Below are positions 23,520 to 34,894 of a stretch of DNA of 64,000 bases, one piece after another. Every line of letters begins with the position of its first letter. Position 1 is the stretch's first letter. This DNA is from Spisula solida. Its lineage: Eukaryota > Mollusca > Bivalvia > Venerida > Mactridae. The notes under the pieces are model-generated. The model was not told where the DNA came from. It saw only the letters and a program-made list of their open reading frames with translations, and made no database searches. The position numbers and the translations under genes are program-made. The stretch is from positions 9,582,817-9,646,816 of the forward strand of contig OX365957.1 of NCBI GenBank assembly GCA_947247005.1. The letters are read 5' to 3'.

Positions 23520-23640
23520 AAACCTGTTTGTTAAGATCTATGATTAAATGGCAACTAGGAGATGTGCAGTGACTAAGAACCATAACTATATTTAGTCCAA
23601 TTTTGAAATTATCTCCCTTTGTTTAATTATAAGATAACTT
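23520..23640 (+). mobile_element. Family C-like fragment
   Basis: Shares with 8580-8810 the phrases GTGCAGTGACTAAGAACCAT, TAGTCCAATTTTGAAAT and ATCTCCCTTTG. No 5' hairpin or 3' terminus is present. It directly precedes the family B element. Confidence 0.5.
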
Positions 23641-24250
23641 TTTATGCCCCCGTATAGATAGATCGGGAGGCATATAGTGATTCACCTGTCCGTTTGTTCG
23701 TTCGTCCGTCCGTCCGTCCGTACGAATGCACCGGTAGTTGTGGGGTGTGGAACAATAGGCTATTTTTAGATTCCATTCATTCCGTCACTTGTGGGGTGCA
23801 AAATGCTACTTGTGGGTTGCAACCAAACAAAAGAAAGAACAAAAGAAAACCCCACAAATACCGTCTCATGAGTCCGTCCGTCCGTCCGTACGAATGCACC
23901 GGTAGTTGTGGGGTGTGCAACAATAGGCTATTTTTAGATTCCATTCATTCCGTCACTTGTGGGGTGCAAAATGCAACCAAACAAAAGAAAGAACAAAAGA
24001 AAACCCCACAAATACCGTCTCATGAGTACGTCCGTCCGGTTAACCCAAATTGACTGTTTCTTCTAGCATTATATAATATGGCTTGCTACAAAGCTTCCAT
24101 ACTTGCATGGATGTTTTATATGAACACTCTCCACATGCCTGTATCACCTAACCTCATTTTGACCTTTACCTTGACCTAATTTTGGACTTAGACTTGTTTA
24201 TGGACAAGGCTTCCACAGGGGGCATAAGCGTTTATTGAACGCAGTCTTGT
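23641..24250 (+). mobile_element. Family B hairpin-ended element, copy 1
   Basis: T-run, then the 5' stem-loop TATGCCCCC...GGGAGGCATA, ATAGTGATTCACCTGTCCG and a GTCC tract. Two tandem copies of the shared module follow (23722-23872 and 23890-24027), then a short body. The 3' end has GGGGGCATAA (inverse of the 5' start), the hairpin GCGTTTATTGAACGC and AGTCTTGTTT. Family A copy 5 starts in the same terminal T-run. Non-coding. Confidence 0.82.
23722..24027 (+). repeat. GTCC-tract module, tandem copies 1 and 2
   Basis: Two copies of a roughly 150-base block (23722-23872 and 23890-24027) separated by GTCC repeats. Each runs from ACGAATGCACCGGTAGTTGT to AACCCCACAAATACCGTCTC. The inner ends TTGTGGGGT and ACCCCACAA are inverted. 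Copy 2 lacks 14 bases (near CTACTTGTGGGTTG). The same block occurs in a family A element (33862-34014) and, diverged, in a family E element (41403-41537). Confidence 0.85.
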
Positions 24251-24836
24251 TTTTAGCTCACCTGTCACAAAGTGACAGAGTGAGCTTTTGTGATCACTCT
24301 TCGTCCGTCGTCCGTCCGTCGTCCGTCCGTCGTCCGTCCGTCAACAATTTGCTTGTGTAGACACTAGAGGTCACAATTTTGACTTAATCTTTATGAAACT
24401 TGGTCACAATGATCATCTCAACAAAATATAGGTCAAGTTCGATATTGGGTCATCCGGGGTCAAAAACTAGGTCACAAGGTCAAATTATAGAAAAACCTTG
24501 TGTAGTCACTAGAGGTCACAATTTTGACTTAATCTTTATAAAACTTGGTCAGAGTGATCATCTCAACAAAATCTAGGTCAAGTTTGATATTGGGTCATCC
24601 GGGGTCAAAAACTAGGTCACAAGGTCAAATCATAGAAAACCTTGTATAGTCACTAGAGGTCACAATTTTGGCCTAATCCTTATGAAACTTGGTCAGAGTG
24701 ATCATCTCAACAAAATCTAGGTCAAGTGCGATATTGCGTCATATGGGGCCAAGAACTAGGTCACTAGGTCAAATCACAGATCTTGCATGTACTGCTATAA
24801 CAGGTGAGCGACCTAGGGCCCTTTGGGCCCTCTTGT
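24251..24836 (+). mobile_element. Family A hairpin-ended element, copy 5
   Basis: Short full-structure copy: 5' hairpin, long GTCC tract, about three 145-bp units, ACAGGTGAGCGACC, the GGGCCCTTTGGGCCC hairpin and TCTTGT. It begins in the terminal T-run of the family B element, a precise head-to-tail junction. Confidence 0.87.
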
Positions 24837-25018
24837 ATTATATACCTAGCTGTGTATTGTCACGAATACAGGCCAAATCTCGCAGTGGAATACAACGCGA
24901 CAGATTGCATTTTCCGTATCATACATGTCTGGTTTGCTGAATATGTATCATGCATGTCTGACAAGTTCTATGCCGAACATATGCCAACGTCAATGACGTC
25001 ACAACGTAAACATTTACT

Positions 25019-25803
25019 TTTTAGCTCACCTGTCACAAAGTGACAGAGTGAGCTTTTGTGATCACTCTTCGTCCGCCGTCCGCCCGTCCGTCAACAATTT
25101 GCTTGTGTAGACACTAGAGGTCACAATTTTAGCCTAATCTTTATGAAACTTAGTCACAATGATCATCTCAACAAAATCTAGGTCAAGTTCGATATTGGGT
25201 CATCTGGGGTCAAAAACTAGGTCACTAGGTCAAATCATGGAAAAACCTTGTGTAGTCACTAGAGGTCACAATTTTTACTTAATCTTTATGACACATGGTC
25301 ACAATGGTCATCTCAACAAAATCTAGGTCAAGTTCGATATTGATTCATCCGGGGTCAAAAACTAGGTCACTAGGTCAAATCATGGAAAACCTTGTGTAGT
25401 CACTAGAGGTCACAATTTTGATTTAATCTTTATGAAACTTGGTCACAATAATCATCTTGACAAAATCTAGGTCAAGTTCGATATTGGGTCATCCGGGGTG
25501 AAAAACTAGGTCACAAGGTCAAATCATAGAAAAACCTTGTGTAGTCACTAGAGGTCACAATTTTGACTCAATCTTTATGAAACTTTGTCACAATGGTCAT
25601 CTCAACAAAATCTAGGTCAAGTTTGATATTAATTAAGTCATCTGGGGTCAAAAGCTTGGTCACATGGTCAAATCATAAAAAAACTTGCAATAGAGGCTGA
25701 ATTTTCTTAAATTTTATTCAGAAAATGTGTAGGATCACCATAGGGGTGTGCATGCACTAGTACGACAGGTGAGCGACCTAGGGCCCTTGCGGCCCTCTTG
25801 TTT
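25019..25803 (+). mobile_element. Family A hairpin-ended element, copy 6
   Basis: 5' hairpin, GTCC/GCC tract, about four units, then GACAGGTGAGCGACC and a terminal hairpin with two changed bases (GGGCCCTTGCGGCCC), then TCTTGTTT. The 3' segment contains AATTTTATTCAGAAAATGTG, also found in degraded copy 3. Confidence 0.86.
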
Positions 25804-25884
25804 ATGATTGGGCGTCGCTTTATATATGCCAAAAATATGCCGAAGTTCATGACGTCAATGTATACACATTAAACGCATTTTAAA

Positions 25885-26074
25885 GATCACATTTTAGAGA
25901 TCACATTTTAATGTGATATTAATGACACTTAGTCACATTGTGTAGCTTTATAAAATCTAGGTCTAGTTTGCAACTGGATCATCTGGGGTCAAAAATTAGG
26001 TCACCAGGTCACTGATTCTGCTTAAACTGCTAGTCATCAGGTGAGCGCTATAGGGCCAATGGCCCTCTTGTTTT
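25885..26074 (+). mobile_element. Family A 3' relic
   Basis: One decayed unit (AATCTAGGTCTAGTTTGCAA, GGGGTCAAAAATTAGGTCAC), then CAGGTGAGCGCTATAGGGCC, a decayed terminal hairpin (GGGCCAATGGCCC) and TCTTGTTT. The 5' part is missing. Confidence 0.65.
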
Positions 26075-27322
26075 TCAAAGACTGAAAGGTATCCACTTAA
26101 AACTCAACATAGTTATTCACCATCACAAGGGGAGTCCATACTGACTAGGCTGGTAACCATGTGACCTATATTTATTGAGTTATCTGTCCTCGTTTCGACT
26201 TTATAAGTGCATAGAAATAGTGGCAAATTTTACACATAAACTGAATTTTCTCAAAAACTATCAAAGGTTTCAACTTGAAAGTCAATACACCTGTCAAATG
26301 TGATGGAAACAAATCTATCCAGCATTTTAAAAGAGTTCTCTTTTGTGACTGACTTTTTAAAGACAACCTTTTTTTGTCTTTTTAAGTGTTTTTTTGCACT
26401 TTTTTCAATACTACTATGTATATGCAGCACAAAATAATCAATTCCAGACCAATTTGGCATGAATTCTGAAAAAAATGACAAATACGCCTATGCGCCTCTA
26501 ATGAGAAAGTTGGTCAGCGCCTGCCAAATGTCATGCATAGTAACTTTAAATGGAGTTGTATTTGTGTACAAATGTTGCACTGCACACTAATTTTGCTTTA
26601 AATGATTAAAAATGTGTCTATTCCTCATATATAATCACAAAAATATTGACATAATAATGCCAGTTATAGAAAAAAATTATAGATTTTTTCTGAAATTTTC
26701 ATGATAAAAATAAATTTTTCACTTTTTTAGACCAGTTACACAGAAAAAAGTTAATAAAAAACCAATCAGGAATGCATTTCCAAACATTTTAATACATAAA
26801 AAATGAAAACATGCATTTTATTTTCGCACTTCTTTAGGTAACAAACCACCAAATAGATTTGTTCTTTAACTCAATGTAAAGTGACAAATTGCTGACCCAA
26901 AAAATGTCAAACTTTTGTCCATGGGGACCTCTTAAAATCCACCAATCAATAGAAATAGCATATAGCCTCAAGAAAATGAAAAAAAATTAGGGGGTTGCGT
27001 ATCATATAAGAAAAATTTGGTTCATCAAACGCGGACTACTTGAGTGTATCTGATTTTGGTCCGCGTAGGCATTTTGTGGTTTGTTACCTTCACACAAAAA
27101 AATCTCAAAGACTATTAGTATCAGAGGCATCCACTTGAAACTCAACATAGTTATTCACCATCACATAGGCAGTCCATACTGACAAGGCTGGTAACCGTGT
27201 GACCTATATTTATGAGGTATTTGCCTTTGTTACTCTTAGAATTTTCACTCACAAATGAGCAAGGTACTCCTATCAAGTACAAGAAAGTCGAGCGTCCAGC
27301 GCTCGTAGGCGGTGCTCTTGTT
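26075..27322 (+). mobile_element. Family C-like 3' region containing a 1-kb direct repeat
   Basis: Two direct copies of a roughly 115-base block (26087-26200 and 27110-27225; shared ACTCAACATAGTTATTCACC and ACCTATATTTAT) flank unassigned AT-rich DNA. After the second copy it ends with a hairpin, CGAGCG...CGCTCG, and GCTCTTGTT. This looks like a hairpin-ended element whose body was split or duplicated. Minus-strand frames in it are not protein-like. Confidence 0.5.
26837..27090. repeat. Inverted-repeat block, possible small MITE
   Basis: AGGTAACAAACCACCAAA at the left and TTTTGTGGTTTGTTACCT at the right are inverted (17 of 18 match). No target duplication was recognised. It lies between the two direct repeats described for 26075-27322. 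Confidence 0.45.
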
Positions 27323-27456
27323 AAATATTTATGATAAGAGTAATTTGACAATACTGAAGATTGTGAAATTAAACAAAACCTGCAGATTGGAAACGTGTTT
27401 GTTGTGAAACATGTGCCTACCTGCAATTGCTGGGTTGACTAGTACCATGATACATG

Positions 27457-28943
27457 GATAATAATAATAATAATAATAACAACTTTATTTATAGTGGATG
27501 ACATATTTGGTTCTAGACCAATTTTCAATATGGTCCGAATCACCATGGGATATATACAATCATTTACAGAAATACATGACTATTATGAGCAAAAGAAAAA
27601 CATAACAGAAAAACTCATGGAATCAATAATAAAGATGCAAAAACCAAACAAAAACACAACAGCACAATGTTAAGGTAATGGTAAATAATTATGATATACA
27701 AAATTCAACAATGTAATTTGTAAATATAATTAATAGCGTAATGTTGTGAAACATGTTAATGTTACATCATGTGTCCAGAGTACATCCACTGTAGATAGGA
27801 GTTTTTGAATTGTTTGAGTGTTTTTGAAGTACACATTTGTTTTGGGATGACATTCCAAATGACTGGCCCTGAATAATTTAAGGACTTGCAGTAGAATTCG
27901 AGCTGTGGTTTAGAAATTGTAAGTTCACAATTTTCAATTGATCTAAGCTGGCGATCTGAGTGTTGGTAGTTTGGTTAAATGTGAATTTCGAATGACAGTA
28001 TTCTGGGCAAATATTATTTAGTGACTTGTATATCAATATTGCCTTTTTGTAACGAATTCTGTCTGGGAAAGTCATCCACTTTAATTCTTTAAATAATTCT
28101 GCAGATGGTGCATCAAATTCCTTATCAAGAATAAGTCTGGCTGCACGTTTTTGGAACTTCAGAACAGTGTCTAATAGTTCTCCACTGCAGTTTCCCCATA
28201 CCGTGCAACAGTAGTCAACATGGGGCACAATATACGCATTGAAAAACATTTTCCTAGAGTGGATGTTTAAGAAGCTTTTGATTCTTAGGAGAAGATATAG
28301 ATAACTATTGCACTTCTTAAGAGTTTGTTCAACCTGACTCTTACAGTTTAGATTTTGGTCTACATGCACTCCTAAGAGTTTCTCAGATGAGGAGTATGTC
28401 AGTGACTGTCCATGCATTTGGATGTTGTGAAAGTTTGTATGCGCAACAATTTTCTGGTTATTGTTGGAAGCAGATATATACATCGCCTTTGTCTTGTTAA
28501 TGTTTGGAATCATAGCATTTCGACGACACCATTTGTCTACAGTTTTGACCTCATGTTGTAAAATGTTATGTACTTCTTCTATGGTACTGCCATATGCAGA
28601 TAGTGTGGTATCATCAGCAAACATGTCAACTGATGAATTTTGAGTGTGGAGTGGGAGGTCGTTTATGTAAAGTATAAATAGTACAGGCCCAAGATGCTGA
28701 GATTGGTTGTGCATCTGAAAGAATTCCAGATATGCATACTTTCTGTGAGCGGTTTGTCAAGTAGGATGTAATCCATTTCACTGAAACTTCGCTAAAGTGA
28801 TAAAGTTTCAGTTTGCTTATTAAAAGAGAATGATTACCATGATCAAAAGCTTTCGTGAGGTCTAAGAAAATAGTCCCAACATAAGACTTATCATTGATAG
28901 CAGTAATCCAGTCATCAATAATGGCAGTAAGAGCTGTAAGGTA
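27457..28943 (-). pseudogene. Non-LTR retrotransposon, 5'-truncated reverse transcriptase
   Basis: Minus-strand LINE fragment. From 28943 to about 28700 one frame gives IDDWITAINDKSYVGTIFLD and LTKAFDHGNHSLLISKLKLY, which includes the RT motif A (FLDLTKAFD). A deletion in the next conserved segment shifts the frame. From about 28714 to 27878 another frame gives LGPVLFILYINDLP, the catalytic MFADDTTLSAY, EKLLGVHVDQNLN and the RT-thumb region RAARLILDK, then a stop. The 3' end is an untranslated stretch finishing in a TTATTA repeat (27459-27479 on the plus strand as ATAATA), typical of L2/CR1-type elements. No endonuclease domain is present, so this is a dead 5'-truncated copy. Its 5' break lies about 40 bases from a 26-bp minisatellite. 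Confidence 0.9.
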
Positions 28944-28982
28944 AAGTATACATACAGATTCTCAGACTTCTGTCTTAAACAT

Positions 28983-29989
28983 GGTGTGAGAACTATACAT
29001 ACCAATCAGGTGTGAGAACTATACATACCAATCAGGTATGAGATCTATACATACCTATCAGGTATGAGATCTATACATACCTATCAGGTGTGAGAACTAT
29101 ACATACCTATCAGGTGTGAGATCTATACATACCTATCAGGTGTGAGAACTATACATACCAATCAGGTGTGAGAACTATACACACCAATCAGGTGTGAGAA
29201 CTATACATACCAATCAGGTGTGAGAACTATACATACCAATCAGGTGTGAGAACTATACATACCAATCAGGTGTGAGAACTATACATACCAATCAGGTGTG
29301 AGAACTATACATACCAATCAGGTGTGAGAACTATACATACCTATCAGGTGTGAGAACTATGCAAACCAATCAGGTGTGAGAACTATGCATACTAATCAGG
29401 TGTGAGAACTATACATACCAATCAGGTGTGAGAACTATACATACCTATCAGGTGTGAGAACTATACATACCAATCAGGTGTGAGAACTATACATACCAAT
29501 CAGGTGTGAGAAGTATACATACCTATCAGGTATGAGAAGTATACATACCAATCAGGTGTGAGAACTATACATACCAATCAGGTGTGAGAACTATACATAC
29601 CAACCAGGTGTGAGAACTATACATACCTATCAGGTGTGAGAACTATACATACCAATCAGGTGTGAGAACTATACATACCTATCAGGTGTGAGAACTATAC
29701 ATACCAATCAGGTGTGTATAGTATACATACCTATCAGGTTTGAGAACTATACATACCAATCAGGTGTGAGAACTATACATACCTATCAGGTGTGAGAACT
29801 ATACATACCTATCAGGTGTGAGAACTATACATACCAATCAGGTGTGAGAACTATACATACCAATCAGGTGTGAGAACTATACATACCAATCAGGTGTGAG
29901 AACTATACATACTAATCAGGTGTGAGAACTATACATACCTATCAGGTGTGAGAACTATACATACTAATCAGGTGTGAGAACTATACATA
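28983..29989. repeat. 26-bp minisatellite array (about 39 copies)
   Basis: Unit AATCAGGTGTGAGAACTATA followed by CATACC, with a CTATCAGG variant interspersed. Very homogeneous. A lone copy of the unit (CCTATACATACCAATCAGGT) stands at about 34949, on the far side of the LINE and family A block. The DNA between may therefore have been inserted beside or within the original locus. Confidence 0.97.
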
Positions 29990-30798
29990 ACATAACATAT
30001 ATTTTATTAACATGAAATTGCATACATACAATTTATAGTCAATCAATACAATAATGATGATCAAACATGACATCGTGGTAGTAAGAGCGCACGTGGTGTG
30101 GTTTAGCACGAGAACTCACTGCTGGTCGGAGTTGGTCTTTGCGTGGTATAGTGGTTTATGAATGAGAAGGATTACACACTAATATTTACTCGTAAATGTT
30201 GACCACGTGGTATTTGTACTCTTATTTGCGTATTTATTCGTTCGGATATATGTGATATTTGTGGATTGATAGTAGTATTTCAATACTGATATCATGATAT
30301 CATGACTTTGCTGACATAGTTATAAATAGTGGACGAGCATGAATGTTTTCATATTGGTGGAGAAATAAACACTATGTGAGCGATTTACGATAAACGCAGT
30401 AATTGAGGCTCATATACAAAATACAAGGACGAGTCCCCTTGACTGATTTGTTACGAAGTCAAGGTAAGTCGATATTCTGTAAACAGTTTGTATATGGGTA
30501 AAATCTATGGACCGTGCATCGGCCAACCTTTCCGAAACCGAAATAAAAGACCAGCACGTCGGTCCATGTATAACATAACTCCACTTATATGACATAGGTC
30601 GTGTTCTTGATAGGTGACATACTGTATTATGTATAATGTATATTGGTCTTACGTACCATTGTATTTACGTAATATAATCGTCAAAGGAAAAGCAATACAT
30701 GTATAGTGTGTGGGGTTGTTCTTATCGTGATTAAACTAGCATACACTGATATATAATAATTAAACATTTAATTACTATAATCATGTGTTATAGTAATA
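29990..30798 (-). mobile_element. Probable 3' untranslated part of LINE 2
   Basis: Follows the RT frame on the minus strand and ends AATAAAATATATGTTATGTT, with a short TTATG repeat at the border with the minisatellite, as expected for a non-LTR 3' tail. No other gene is recognised in it; the plus-strand GCGTGGTATAGTGGTT near 30147 is discussed under rejected items. Confidence 0.5.
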
Positions 30799-32400
30799 TT
30801 AATTATGTCCTTTCATTAAATGCATAGTAAAGGTAACTTGCCAGGTTATTAAGAATCTTATAGTACTTGTACTTGACATAAGCGTTTCGTACTTCTTTAT
30901 AGTAGGCCATCTACAAAAATATGGCTTGAAAAATTTCCTTCTTAGTTCATAGTACTTCGAACATACTAGTAAAAAGTGGTATTCTGTTTCTATGAAATTC
31001 AAGGTACAATTTTTACATTTTCTGTTTTCTCTGGGGATATTTTCGGGTCGACCCCTTTCTATTTCCAAGTTATGAGATGATAATCTAAACTTGGTTAGGG
31101 TGATTCTGTATTTATCCTTATTTATAACGTGTAAATATTTTTCTAGTTCAAATTCATGTTTATGAAGACTATAGGATGAGAGTCTATTAGAATTATTTAT
31201 ATTTGAGTACCAGCTTTGTTTATACATATCTAATATTCGTGTTTTGATATTTTGTATATTGATATCAAATATATCTTTTTGTAGCCAGATATGGGACATA
31301 CCTATTTGATTTAATATAGTTCTTATATGAAAAGCCTTGTTTTTTCCGTTGTATGAGATGTTATTATCTGCGTCACTTTTTTGCATATTATATATTTTCT
31401 TAAGAATACAATCGTCCTTTAATTTCAGTATTTTAATCCAATATTTGATCATGATTATTTTACGGTGTATTGCCATAGGATACCTTCCTAGTTCTCCATA
31501 TAAAGCATCTAAGTTGGTTGATTTTCTGACGCAAAGTATCTTTCTAAGGAATTTGCAATGAATAATTTCAATATTTTTACCTTCGTTGTACCCAAAAACC
31601 TCCGCACCATAGTGCAAAATAGGGCTTACTAGAGTGTCAAATAATTTACACTTATCCTGGATCTTAAGATCAAATTGGTTATATACCGTGAATAAATTAT
31701 GTAATGCAAATAGGGAATGTTGAGCAAGATGATTTTGTGTTCTGTACCAGTGACCATTTTTAAATAGATAAATACCGAGGTATTTGAAGCTTTTAACGAC
31801 TTCTAGCAATTGATCATTGAATGTAAAATTGTGCGTTGAGTGTCTACCTTGCTGGAATATCATTATTTTAGTTTTAGCTATATTCACTTTTAAACTCCAG
31901 GTTTGACAGTATGTGTTTAAATCGTTTAACATGGATTGTAGAGCCTCTGGGGTATGGGCAAATAGGACGGCGTCGTCTGCAAACAATAACATGTATAATT
32001 GGAGATCCTCTATGTTAAAAATACCTTCAATATTACTATTGATATTGTTAATAAGATCGTTTACAAAGAAAAGAAAAAGGAGACTTGAGCTCGGATCGCC
32101 TTGTTGGGCACCTATATTCGAGTCGAAGCTTGGTGATAATAGCTGATTGTGTTTAACCGCTGCTTTTACGCAGCCGTACATACTTTTGATTGCTTTTACG
32201 AATTTTGAGCTTACGTTTTCTTGAATAAGTTTATGAAATATGAAGGATCGCTCTAATTTGTCGAAGCATTTTTCAAAATCTACATAAGCTACATATAGCT
32301 TCTTTTTACTTGACAATGTTTTTGCTATGATTGAATGTAATATAAATATACAGTCGATTGTGGATTTTCCCTTTTGGAATCCAAACTGATTGTCTATGAT
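30799..32400 (-). pseudogene. Non-LTR retrotransposon reverse transcriptase (LINE 2), 5' truncated
   Basis: A single long frame of about 534 LINE residues, starting at IIDNQFGFQKGKST. RT motifs in order: YVAYVDFEKCFDK (motif A with catalytic D), GAQQGDPSSSLLF (motif B, unusual QGDPS where QG-PLSP is common), LLFADDAVLFA (catalytic DD), LKVNIAKTKIMIF and SFKYLGIYL. Near the C terminus there is a CCHC finger (C-x2-C-x9-H-x4-C starting CKNCTLNF), as in many LINE ORF2 proteins. The frame reads on past 32400 into the antisense of a family A element, so the first 47 or so codons of the frame ending at 32544 are not LINE. Endonuclease and ORF1 are absent. The RT core itself has no stop, so this copy is relatively young or its family is active elsewhere. 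The clade cannot be fixed by eye. Confidence 0.9.
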
Positions 32401-33775
32401 TTTTAGCTCACCTGTCACAAAGTGACAGGGTGAGCTTTTGTGATCACTCTTCGTCTGTCCGTCGTCCGTCCACAATTTGTTTGTGTATACACTAGAGGTC
32501 ACAATTTTGGCCTTATCTTTATGAAACTTGGTCACAATGATCACCTCAACAAAATCTAGGTCAAGTTCGATATTGGGTCATTAGGGGTCAAAAACTAGGT
32601 CACAAGGTCAAATCATAGAAAAATCTTGTGTAGTCACTAGAGGTCACAATTTTGACCTAATCTTTATGAAACTTGGTCAAAAATATCATCTCAACAAAAT
32701 CTCGGTCAAGTTAGATATTGGGTCATCCAAGGTCAAAAACTAGGTCGCAAGGTCAAATCATAGAAAAACCTTGTGTAGTCTGTAGAGGTCACAATTTTGA
32801 CTTAATCTTTATGAAAATAGGTCACAATGATCATGTCAACAAAATCTAGGTCAAGTTTGATATTGGGTCATCTGGGGTCAAAAACTAGGTCACAAGGTCA
32901 AATCATAGAAAAACCTTGTGTAGTCACTAGAGGTCACAATTTTGGCCTTATCTTTATGAAACTTGATCACAATGATCATGTCAACAACATCTAGGTCAAG
33001 TTCGATATTGGGAAATCTGGGGTCAAAAACTAGGTCACAAGGTCAAATCATAGAAAAACCTTGTGTAGTCACTAGACGTCACAATTTTGGCCTAATCTTT
33101 ATGAAACTTCGTCACAATTATTACCTCAACAAAATCTAGGTCAAGTTCGATATTGGGTCATCCGGGGTCAAAAACTAGGTCACAATGTCAAATCATAGAA
33201 AAACCTTGTGTAGTCACTAGAGGTCACAATTTTGGCCTAATATTTATGAAAGTTGATCACAATAATCATCTCAGCAAAATCTAGGTCAAGTTCGATATTG
33301 GGTCATCCGGGGTCAAAAACTAGGTCACAAGGTCAAATCATAGAAAAACCTTGTGTAGTCACTAGAGGTCACAATTTTGGCCTTATCTTTATGAAACTTG
33401 GTCACAATGATCATCACAACAACATCTAGGTCAAGTCAATTTTGGGTCATCCGGGGTCAAAAACTTGGTCACAAGGTCAAATCATAGAAAAACCTTTTGT
33501 AGTCATTAGAGGTCACAATTTTGGCCTAATCTTTATGAAACTTGGTCACAATGATCATCTCAATAAAATCCAGGTCAAGTTCGATATTGGGTCATCCGGG
33601 GTCAAAAACTAGGTCACAAGGTCAAATCACTTCAATATGTCATTGGGTCTAAATGTGATGTAAATTATAAAGCATAAGACAATATGAAAACCTTGTACAT
33701 GCAATAGGGGCTACCATTAGGGGTTCATGAACAACTAGGACAGGTGAGCGACCTATGGCCCTTTGGGCCCTCTTG
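32400..33775 (+). mobile_element. Family A hairpin-ended element, copy 7
   Basis: Full structure with 5' hairpin, GTCC tract, about eight units and complete 3' end. It shares private variants with copy 1 (2555-3804): TGTGTAGTCTGTAGAGGTC, CAATAAAATCCAGG and a shortened AAGTCAATTTTGGGTCAT unit. Copy 7 has one more internal unit than copy 1. It truncates LINE 2 at 32400. Confidence 0.88.
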
Positions 33776-34894
33776 TTTAGCTCACCTGTCACAAAGTGAC
33801 AGAGTGAGCTTTTATGATCACTCTTCGTCCGTCGTCCGTCCGTACGTCGTCCGTCTGTCCGTACGAATGCACCGGTAGTTGTGGGGTGTGGAACAATATG
33901 CTATTTTTAGATTCCATTCATTCCGTCACTTGTGGGGTGCAAAATGCTACTTGTGGGTTGCAACCAAACAAAAGAAAGAACAAAAGAAAACCCCACAAAT
34001 ACCGTCTCATGAGTACGTCCGTCCGTCCGTCCTTCAACAATTGGCTTGTGTAGACTCTAAAGGTCACAATTTTAGCCTAATCTTTATGAAACTTGATCAC
34101 AATGATCATCTCAACAAAATCTAGGCCAAGTTCGATATTGGGTCATCTGGGGTCAAAAACTAGGTCACTAGGTCAAATCAAAGAAAAACCTTGTGTAGTC
34201 ACTAGAGGTCACAATTTTAGCCTAATCTTTATGAAACTTGGTCACAATGATCATAACAACAAAATCTAGGTCAAGTTCGATATTGGGTCATCCGGGGTCA
34301 TAATCTAGGCCACAAGGTCAAATCATAGAAAAACCTTGTGTAGTCACTGGAGGTCAAAATTTTTACTTAATCTTTATGAAACTTTGTCACAATGATCATC
34401 TCAACAAAATCTAGGTCAAGTTCGATATTGGGTCATATGGGGTCAAAAACTAGGTCACAAGGTCAAATCATAGAAAAACCTTGTGTAGACACTAGAGGTC
34501 ACAATTTTGACTTAATCTTTATGAAACTTTGTCACAATGATCATCACAACAAAATCTAGGTCAAGTTCGATATTGGGTCATACGGGGTCAAAAACTAGGT
34601 CACAAGGTCAAATCTAGAAAAACCTTGTGTAGACACTAGAGGTCACAATTTTGACTTAATCTTTATGAAACTTGGTCACAATGATCATCTCAACAAAATA
34701 TAGGTCAAGTTCGATATTGGGTCATCTGGGGTAAAAAAGTAGGTCATTAGGTCAATCATATAAAAACCTTATGTAGTCACTAGAGGTCACAATATTGGCC
34801 TAATCTGTATAAAACTTGGTCACAATGATCATCTCAACAAATTGTAGGTCAAGTTCGACAGGTGAGCGACCTAGGGCCCTTTGGGCCCTCTTGT
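33776..34894 (+). mobile_element. Family A hairpin-ended element, copy 8, carrying the module
   Basis: Begins TTTAGCTCACCTG immediately after CCTCTTG of copy 7, an exact head-to-tail junction. The GTCC tract contains the shared module (33862-34014). About five to six 145-bp units follow, then CGACAGGTGAGCGACC, the terminal hairpin and TCTTGTTT. Confidence 0.88.
33862..34014 (+). repeat. GTCC-tract module, copy 3 (inside family A)
   Basis: About 97% identical by eye to the copy at 23722-23872 in family B, from ACGAATGCACCGGTAGTTGT to CCGTCTCATGAGT. GTCC repeats lie on both sides. Its host element belongs to a different family. Confidence 0.85.

Noticed and set aside
30140..30175. GCGTGGTATAGTGGTTTATGA resembling a tRNA A box
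   Set aside because: No B box (GGTTCGANTCC-like) or cloverleaf partner strand within the next 80 bases.
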